Origin: Candidatus Pelagibacter ubique HIMB140
GTDB taxonomy: Bacteria > Pseudomonadota > Alphaproteobacteria > Pelagibacterales > Pelagibacteraceae
Direction: 5' to 3'
NCBI RefSeq assembly: GCF_025558165.1
Contig: NZ_LAMZ01000001.1
Coordinates: 620,001-684,000, forward strand
DNA: 64,000 nt
Shown: piece by piece, positions 58,954 through 64,000 of the stretch
Layout: each line of letters begins with the position of its first letter
How positions within the stretch are numbered: position 1 is the stretch's first letter
Notes under the pieces: model-generated
Told to the model about the DNA's origin: nothing
Seen by the model: the letters and a program-made list of their open reading frames with translations, nothing else
Databases searched by the model: none
Made by a program: the position numbers and the translations under genes

Positions 58954-59391
58954 ATGAAAGAACTTTTATATCTTAAAGACGACCAACTTAAGGGTTTAAT
59001 TGAAAAATTATTTGTTAGTTACAGAGAGACATTTTCTGACTCTAAAAAAATTTTAGATAAATACTCAATTGGTGTAGCCCACCATAAAGTTATTCACCTA
59101 ATTTCATCTTATGACGGTATCTCTATCTCAGATCTTCTAAAAAAATTAAAAGTAACTAAGCAAAGCCTTAACAGAGTTTTAAAAGATTTAATAAAGTTAG
59201 ACATTATCATATTTAAGAAAAATGATCAGGATACAAGGGTTAAACATGTGTTTTTAAACGAAAAAGGAAAGAAAATATTTGAAGAAATTTTTAATTTACA
59301 AAAAAAAAGAATTTATTCTGCTCTTTTAAATTCAACTTCAGAAGAAGTTGTTAATTTTGACAATGTATTAAATAAAATAATTAATGGATAA
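58954..59391 (+). CDS. MarR-family transcriptional regulator (PetP-like)
   Basis: 145 residues from the ATG at 58954, preferred over a GTG at 58906. A winged helix-turn-helix is clear: 'ISISDLLKKLKVTKQSLNRVLKDL' is the helix-turn-helix and 'KNDQDTRVKHVFLNEKGKKI' the wing. It overlaps the response-regulator gene by 8 bases. A MarR gene followed by an OmpR-type regulator is the petP-petR arrangement known from Rhodobacter, and this pair resembles it. Targets are unknown; it may act with the adjacent two-component system. Confidence 0.85.
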   Translation: MKELLYLKDDQLKGLIEKLFVSYRETFSDSKKILDKYSIGVAHHKVIHLISSYDGISISDLLKKLKVTKQSLNRVLKDLIKLDIIIFKKNDQDTRVKHVFLNEKGKKIFEEIFNLQKKRIYSALLNSTSEEVVNFDNVLNKIING

Positions 59392-60061
59392 TTTTTTAGC
59401 ACATATTTTAGTAGTTGATGACGACGATGGTATTAGATCATTAGTCAAAAAATTTTTAAACGAAAATAATTATTTAGTAAATACAGCTGACAGTGCTGAA
59501 GATGCATCAGAAAAAATAAAAATAGTAAAGTTTGATCTAATTGTGCTCGACATAATGATGCCTGGAAAGAATGGATTAGAATTTATAGAAGAAAATAAAA
59601 AAAATTTAGATACTCCAATTATACTTCTTACAGCAAAAGGAGAGGCTAAGGAAAGAATAGAAGGTCTTGAAGTTGGTGCAGACGATTATTTGCCCAAACC
59701 ATTTGAACCTAAAGAATTAATTCTAAGAATTAAAAACATTTTAGATAAAACAAAAAAAACTGAGCAAAAAAGAATAATTGAATTTGAAAATGTCAAAATT
59801 GACTTAAATAAACTTTTAATTATTAGAGATCAAAAAGAATTTAAAATTAATAATACCGAAAAGACAATTTTAGAAAAAATGATTAATAGTCCAGGAAAAA
59901 CATTTTCAAGAGAAGATATAGGAAAATTAATTAGTCTAGATAAAGAAAGATCTATTGATGTTATTATCACTAGATTGAGAAAAAAAATTGAAATAAACCA
60001 AAAAAGTCCTAAATTTTTGCAAACAATTAGAGGTGCAGGATATGTTCTCTGGATTGAGTAA
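59384..60061 (+). CDS. OmpR-family response regulator
   Basis: 225 residues. The receiver domain (~5-120) has the acidic pair in 'VVDDDDGI', the phosphorylated Asp at residue 56 ('VLDIMMPGKNG'), Thr in 'ILLTAKGE' and Lys in 'DYLPKPFEP'. The C-terminal winged helix (~130-222) ends 'LQTIRGAGYVLWIE', the OmpR signature. It is a DNA-binding partner of the histidine kinase that overlaps it by about 20 bases. The MarR gene precedes it. Functional name (PetR, OmpR or other) cannot be fixed from sequence. Confidence 0.95.
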   Translation: MDNFLAHILVVDDDDGIRSLVKKFLNENNYLVNTADSAEDASEKIKIVKFDLIVLDIMMPGKNGLEFIEENKKNLDTPIILLTAKGEAKERIEGLEVGADDYLPKPFEPKELILRIKNILDKTKKTEQKRIIEFENVKIDLNKLLIIRDQKEFKINNTEKTILEKMINSPGKTFSREDIGKLISLDKERSIDVIITRLRKKIEINQKSPKFLQTIRGAGYVLWIE

Positions 60062-61361
60062 TTTTTTTAAAAAAGTTTTACCAAAAAGATTATTTTATAG
60101 AGCACTTTTAATTGTTGCGGTCCCTGTAATTACCATCCAATTAATAATCACCATTGTTTTTTTTGATAGTTTGTGGATTAAAACAAATAAAGGTATGACC
60201 AGAACCCTGGTTAATGAGATTAGTGCTTTTATAGAAACTTATCAAAATGAGGAAAATGATAAGCAAGAAGTGAATAATCTTTTTTCATTGTTTCTAGATT
60301 TAAATATTGAATTGGTAGTTAATGAAAAATTAAGTGATCAAAATAAAGAAAGATGGTTTAGTCCAATTGATCGAACTTTAAGAAGAGAATTAAAGTCTAA
60401 ATTTTCTCCTGAGATCTTTTGGTTTAATACTACAAACTATAAAGAACTAGTTGATTTAAGAATAAAATATGAAAATGGATATTTTAAATTTTTAGTTCCA
60501 AAAGATCGAGTCACTAGTACCTCTGCAAGAATATTTGCGCTATGGATTACAGTTCCTGCAATTATAATGGTTATTATTTCACTAATATTTTTAAAAAATC
60601 AAACGAGGCCAATTACAAATTTAGCTCGCGCTGCTGAGAGATTTGGAAAAGGAGAAGTCATAGAAGAATTTAAACCTTCAGGAGCACTCGAGATACGTCA
60701 AGCAGGTCATGAATTTGACAAAATGAGAAAGAGAATTGAAAGACATCTTAATCAGAGAACTGAAATGTTATCAGGTATTAGTCATGATTTAAGAACTCCT
60801 TTAACAAGAATGAAGCTACAATTAGCTTTTCTTAAAGATAAAGATGCAGTTGATAAATTAACAGATGATATCAACGAAATGGAAAAAATGCTTAATGAAT
60901 ATCTGCAATTTACAAGTTCATCGTATGTTGAGAAGGACGAAATGTTTAACCTTTCAGAACTAATAGAGGAGATAATAAAAAAATATAATAATAAAAATAT
61001 TTCTCATAATTTAATTCCTAGAATTTACATTAATGGCAGAAAGAACCTTATCAATAGATCTTTAAATAACTTGATTGATAACGGATTAAAATATGCAAAC
61101 AAAGTTGAAATAAGCCTAAACAAAAAAAATACAAATCTATTTATAATTATTGATGATGACGGCCCTGGGATACCCAAAAAAGAGCATGAAAATGTATTTA
61201 AACCTTTTTACAAGATGGACAAAGGAAGAAATGATTCAAAATCTAGTGTTGGATTAGGACTATCAATTGCTTCTGATATTATCAAATCCCATGGTGGAAA
61301 TATTATGCTGGAAAAATCAAAATTTAATGGGCTAAGAGTTAAGATCTTTTTGCCAGTCTAG
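60042..61361 (+). CDS. EnvZ-like sensor histidine kinase
   Basis: 439 residues from the ATG at 60042 (a GTG at 60033 is an alternative). Two membrane helices (~20-42 and ~160-182) flank a ~115-residue periplasmic domain. A HAMP domain follows ('TRPITNLARAAERFGKGE'), then the H box 'GISHDLRTPLTRMKLQL' with His at 248, the N box 'NLIDNGLKYA', and G boxes 'DDGPGIPK' and 'GLGLSIASDIIKSHGG'. This is the EnvZ/OsmY-type arrangement. It phosphorylates the overlapping response regulator; the stimulus is unknown. Confidence 0.95.
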   Translation: MFSGLSNFFKKVLPKRLFYRALLIVAVPVITIQLIITIVFFDSLWIKTNKGMTRTLVNEISAFIETYQNEENDKQEVNNLFSLFLDLNIELVVNEKLSDQNKERWFSPIDRTLRRELKSKFSPEIFWFNTTNYKELVDLRIKYENGYFKFLVPKDRVTSTSARIFALWITVPAIIMVIISLIFLKNQTRPITNLARAAERFGKGEVIEEFKPSGALEIRQAGHEFDKMRKRIERHLNQRTEMLSGISHDLRTPLTRMKLQLAFLKDKDAVDKLTDDINEMEKMLNEYLQFTSSSYVEKDEMFNLSELIEEIIKKYNNKNISHNLIPRIYINGRKNLINRSLNNLIDNGLKYANKVEISLNKKNTNLFIIIDDDGPGIPKKEHENVFKPFYKMDKGRNDSKSSVGLGLSIASDIIKSHGGNIMLEKSKFNGLRVKIFLPV

Positions 61362-61590
61362 TTTTCTTCTTTTTTTTTGTTTCTAATTTTGAAATTTTAT
61401 TTTCTAAATTTTCTACTCTCTTCGAAAGAATATCAAATTCATCCTTACTAGTAAGTTTCATTTTAAAAACAAATTCATCTCTCTTTGATTTAAATATATT
61501 TAAGATTTCAGATGATAAATCTTTTGAAGTTATTAATCCCTGCTCTAGTAGTTTTGCAAATTTATCAATTATAAATTTAGAATTTTTCAT
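61339..61590 (-). CDS. ubiK: Ubiquinone biosynthesis accessory factor UbiK (BMFP family)
   Basis: 83 residues from the ATG at 61590; an upstream ATG at 61605 is possible. 'FIIDKFAKLLEQG' and 'RDEFVFKMKLTSKDEFDIL' match the BMFP/UbiK pattern, and the C-terminal half is a coiled coil ('LSKRVENLENKISKLETK') ending in a basic tail. UbiK assists late ubiquinone synthesis with the UbiJ-containing complex. It converges on the kinase gene with 23 bases of overlap and is divergent from lgt (32 bases), a common placement in alphaproteobacteria. Confidence 0.82.
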   Translation of the reverse strand: MKNSKFIIDKFAKLLEQGLITSKDLSSEILNIFKSKRDEFVFKMKLTSKDEFDILSKRVENLENKISKLETKKKKKTRLAKRS

Positions 61591-61622
61591 ATTTGAGATA
61601 TACAATATAGATATAATTTAAA

Positions 61623-62402
61623 ATGTTCATCAATAATTTTGACCCAGTTGCAATAGAAATATTTTCTTTAGAAATTAGATGGTATTCTCTAGCTTATATA
61701 GCTGGTATTTTGTTTGGATGGTTAATAGCAAAAAAACTGTTCTTAAAGAATTCCGAAATAAATAAAAACTTTGATGATTATATAACGTACTTAATCATCG
61801 GAATTATTTTAGGTGGAAGAATTGGTTATGTATTATTTTATAATTTTGAATTCTATATCAATAATCTATTAGATATTTTAAAAGTATGGGAAGGCGGCAT
61901 GTCTTTTCACGGAGGAGTAATTGGTATTGTTGTAGCAACTATATTGTTTGCAAAAAAAAATAATAAAAATGCGTTTCTATATTTAGATGTCGTTGCTCTA
62001 GTTGCGCCTATTGGAATATTTTTTGGAAGAATTGCAAATTTTATAAATTCTGAACTTTATGGGCCTATAACTAATTTACCTTGGGCAGTTACTTTCATAC
62101 AAATAGATAATCAACCACGACATCCCTCACAAATTTATGAAGCATTATTAGAAGGTTTAATTTTATTTTTAATTTTAGTTTGTTTTAGAAGTAGAGGAAA
62201 TTTTGAAAAAGCTGGATTGATTTCTGGATTATTTTTAATTTTCTATTCAATCTTTAGATTTATTGTTGAATTTTTTAGAGTTCCAGATGATCAATTGGGA
62301 TACCTAATATTCAATTTAACTATGGGTCAGTTAATAAGTTTTATCTTTTTGATAATTGGATTAATTATTTTCTTTTTGAAAAAAAATGAACAAGTCGACT
62401 AA
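61623..62402 (+). CDS. lgt: Prolipoprotein diacylglyceryl transferase
   Basis: 259 residues with about seven membrane helices. 'IRWYSLAYIAGILFGW' is the start motif, 'GGRIGYVLFYN' carries the conserved Arg, 'GGMSFHGGVIGIV' the catalytic-loop His, 'FGRIANFINSELYGP' the family signature and 'PRHPSQIYEALLEG' the second. It transfers diacylglycerol from phosphatidylglycerol to the lipobox Cys of lipoproteins such as the secretin encoded at 38894. A TATAAT at 61612-61617 lies close to the start. Its end overlaps midA by 17 bases. Confidence 0.97.
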   Translation: MFINNFDPVAIEIFSLEIRWYSLAYIAGILFGWLIAKKLFLKNSEINKNFDDYITYLIIGIILGGRIGYVLFYNFEFYINNLLDILKVWEGGMSFHGGVIGIVVATILFAKKNNKNAFLYLDVVALVAPIGIFFGRIANFINSELYGPITNLPWAVTFIQIDNQPRHPSQIYEALLEGLILFLILVCFRSRGNFEKAGLISGLFLIFYSIFRFIVEFFRVPDDQLGYLIFNLTMGQLISFIFLIIGLIIFFLKKNEQVD

Positions 62403-63435
62403 TTTACCTCTAGATCAATTTATCAATCACGCTCTTTACGATAAAGAAAATGGTTATTATATGAAAAAAAATCCCTTTGGAAAGGAAGGAGATTTTATTA
62501 CGTCTCCCAACATCACAAGACTATTTTCAGAAATAATTGCGATTTGGGTAATAACTTTTTGGAAAAGCATCGGTTCCCCTAAAAAATTTAACTTAATTGA
62601 ACTTGGCGCTGGTAATGGAGAAATGATGAAAGTTGTGTCTGAAACATTAAAGAATTTTCCAGATTGTTTTAACTCCTGTAATTTAATGATTCATGAAAAA
62701 AGCTCATATTTAATTGATGAACAAAAAAAAAATTTAAATTCTGAAAAAATAATCTGGGTAAATGGAGTTGAAATCGATAACACATTTCCTTGCATTTATC
62801 TTGCAAACGAATTTTTTGATGCACTTCCAATAAAGCAATTTTTTAAAAAGGAGAATAATTGGTTTGAAAGGTATGTTAATTTAAAAACTTACAAAAAGGC
62901 TGAGTTCAATGATAAAGAAGTTGATATTAAAACAATAGAGCAAGAACTTAAATTTGAAATATCTAAGGACCAAGATATTATTGAATACTCTCCCGAAGCG
63001 TTTAAATATCTAAAGAAAATTTGTAAAATTATTGAGAACAGAAATGGTGGACTTTTAATAATTGATTATGGATATTTAGATCTGAAAATAAAAAATACTA
63101 TTCAAGCAATAAAAGATCATAAATTTTCAAATATATTAGAAGATATTGGCGACTCTGATATTACGTACAATTTAAATTTTAATTTATATGCTAACTATAT
63201 TAATCAATTTGAAAAACTAGATCATCTAATTACTAATCAAAAAAAATTCTTAACAAGCATGGGAATTTTGCAGAGAGCAGAGATTGTAAGTAATAATATT
63301 GCCTTCTCACAAAAAACAGATCTATTTTATAGAATTAGACGTTTAATTGATGAGAAACAAATGGGAGAGTTATTTAAGGTAATGTTGATTAAAATTAAAA
63401 ACAATAAATTTAAAACAGGTTTTCAAATTGATTAA
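62386..63435 (+). CDS. MidA/NDUFAF7-family SAM-dependent methyltransferase
   Basis: 349 residues. 'FGKEGDFITSPNITRLFSEI' and 'LIELGAGNGEMMKVVSE' (SAM site) are the family hallmarks, followed by 'YLANEFFDALPIKQFFKKE' and 'IIDYGYLD'. NDUFAF7/MidA methylates an arginine of a complex I subunit in mitochondria; bacterial members are usually encoded between lgt and pgeF, as here. Its activity in bacteria is less studied. It overlaps lgt by 17 bases and the next gene by about 8. Confidence 0.9.
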   Translation: MNKSTNLPLDQFINHALYDKENGYYMKKNPFGKEGDFITSPNITRLFSEIIAIWVITFWKSIGSPKKFNLIELGAGNGEMMKVVSETLKNFPDCFNSCNLMIHEKSSYLIDEQKKNLNSEKIIWVNGVEIDNTFPCIYLANEFFDALPIKQFFKKENNWFERYVNLKTYKKAEFNDKEVDIKTIEQELKFEISKDQDIIEYSPEAFKYLKKICKIIENRNGGLLIIDYGYLDLKIKNTIQAIKDHKFSNILEDIGDSDITYNLNFNLYANYINQFEKLDHLITNQKKFLTSMGILQRAEIVSNNIAFSQKTDLFYRIRRLIDEKQMGELFKVMLIKIKNNKFKTGFQID

Positions 63436-64000
63436 ATCTAAAAAGCTTTCAAAAAATAAAGCTATTAAACATGGTTTTTTTAATAGCATCGGTGGTGTAT
63501 CAAAAAATATTTATAGAAGTTTAAATTGTGGTCCAGGTTCAAATGACAATAGTGCAAGTGTACAAAAAAATTTAAATATTGTTAAAAATAAAATTTCTAA
63601 GAACTCAAAAAATATTTTTTTACTTAACCAAATTCATAGTAATAAATTCGTGTTTATTGACAAAGAGTATAAATCAAAAATAAAACCTAAGGCTGATGCA
63701 ATTATTACTGACCAAATAAATTTACCTATTGCAGTTTTGACCGCAGATTGTGTGCCAATACTGGTTTTTGATAATCAGAGAAAAATGATAGCTGCAATTC
63801 ATTCAGGATGGAAGGGTGCTTTTAAGGGAATTATATCAAAAGTGATTAAATTTATGGTTAAGAGAGGGTCTAAAACAAAAAATATTACTGCAGTTATAGG
63901 TCCATCAATATCAGTTAAAAATTATGAAGTTCAAAAAGATTTTTATAAAAAATTTATAAGAAAAGACAAAACTAGTCATAAATTTTTTAAAATGGGTAAA
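63428..64000 (+). CDS. pgeF: Purine nucleoside phosphorylase/laccase-domain protein (PgeF/YfiH), 3' partial
   Basis: 191 codons to the window end. The frame starts at a TTG (63428) or ATT (63431) inside the end of midA; no ATG is near, so a non-ATG start is implied. 'KHGFFNSIGGVS' is the family opening, 'LLNQIHSNKFV' carries a zinc-ligand His, 'VLTADCVPILVFD' the Cys and 'AAIHSGWKGAFKGI' another His. PgeF/YfiH proteins are bacterial homologues of FAMIN with nucleoside phosphorylase/deaminase activity. The gene order lgt-midA-pgeF is conserved. Confidence 0.9.
   Translation, partial: MIKSKKLSKNKAIKHGFFNSIGGVSKNIYRSLNCGPGSNDNSASVQKNLNIVKNKISKNSKNIFLLNQIHSNKFVFIDKEYKSKIKPKADAIITDQINLPIAVLTADCVPILVFDNQRKMIAAIHSGWKGAFKGIISKVIKFMVKRGSKTKNITAVIGPSISVKNYEVQKDFYKKFIRKDKTSHKFFKMGK

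Overview
The window is strongly AT-rich and very gene-dense. About 49 genes are packed with overlaps or gaps of a few bases, the longest gap is about 135 bases, and no stretch over 300 bases lacks a gene. Housekeeping content and order (uvrB-folM-folB-uvrC-pgsA; MarR-OmpR-EnvZ; ubiK/lgt-midA-pgeF), an IalB-family protein, ELM1-type and DPM1-type glycosyltransferases and the streamlined layout suggest a marine alphaproteobacterium of the SAR11 (Pelagibacterales) type. This is inferred from gene content; no rRNA is present to confirm it. I saw no tRNA, rRNA, CRISPR array, insertion sequence or integrase.

Layout. 1-2.5 kb: a polytopic GT-C-like/TPR protein (cut by the window edge) overlapping a polyprenol-phosphate mannose synthase-like gene. 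2.5-8.6 kb: a coiled-coil protein, a PilO-like membrane protein, a zinc-ribbon protein, a STAS protein directly joined to the prepilin peptidase, and a TPR-glycosyltransferase. 8.6-11.2 kb: a secreted HExxH protein, an unknown secreted protein and a CbbX-type AAA+ ATPase. 11.2-19.3 kb: a 2,362-residue autotransporter divergent from a LysR regulator. 19.3-25 kb: an IalB protein, a CHASE2-PP2C phosphatase, a TPR/outer-membrane-barrel protein and a FecR-domain protein. 25-43.5 kb: one long minus-strand type IV pilus operon (pilMN fusion, LysM-PilP fusion, secretin, pilB, pilC, and four prepilin-like genes, two of them giant with lectin or cadherin-like modules), with pilT divergent at 43.6 kb. 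44.6-51 kb: small secreted proteins, an anti-sigma kinase-like protein, an HMA metal-binding protein, a 2OG-Fe(II)-type oxygenase, ELM1, trxB, two SDR genes and a second FecR protein. 51-64 kb: housekeeping (aspartate aminotransferase, uvrB, folM, folB, uvrC, pgsA, ilvE, petP/ompR/envZ-like, ubiK, lgt, midA, and pgeF cut by the window end).

How it fits together. Most of the first 50 kb concerns the cell surface. It encodes a retractable type IV pilus whose minor pilins carry C-type-lectin and LamG modules, a very large autotransporter with an added inner-membrane anchor, surface-glycosylation enzymes and envelope sensors. All three classes of a partner-switching circuit are present at separate loci: STAS antagonist, HATPase kinase and PP2C phosphatase. 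The STAS gene abuts the prepilin peptidase gene, so the circuit may control the pilus or surface program. No major pilin gene is visible, so it would have to lie outside the window.
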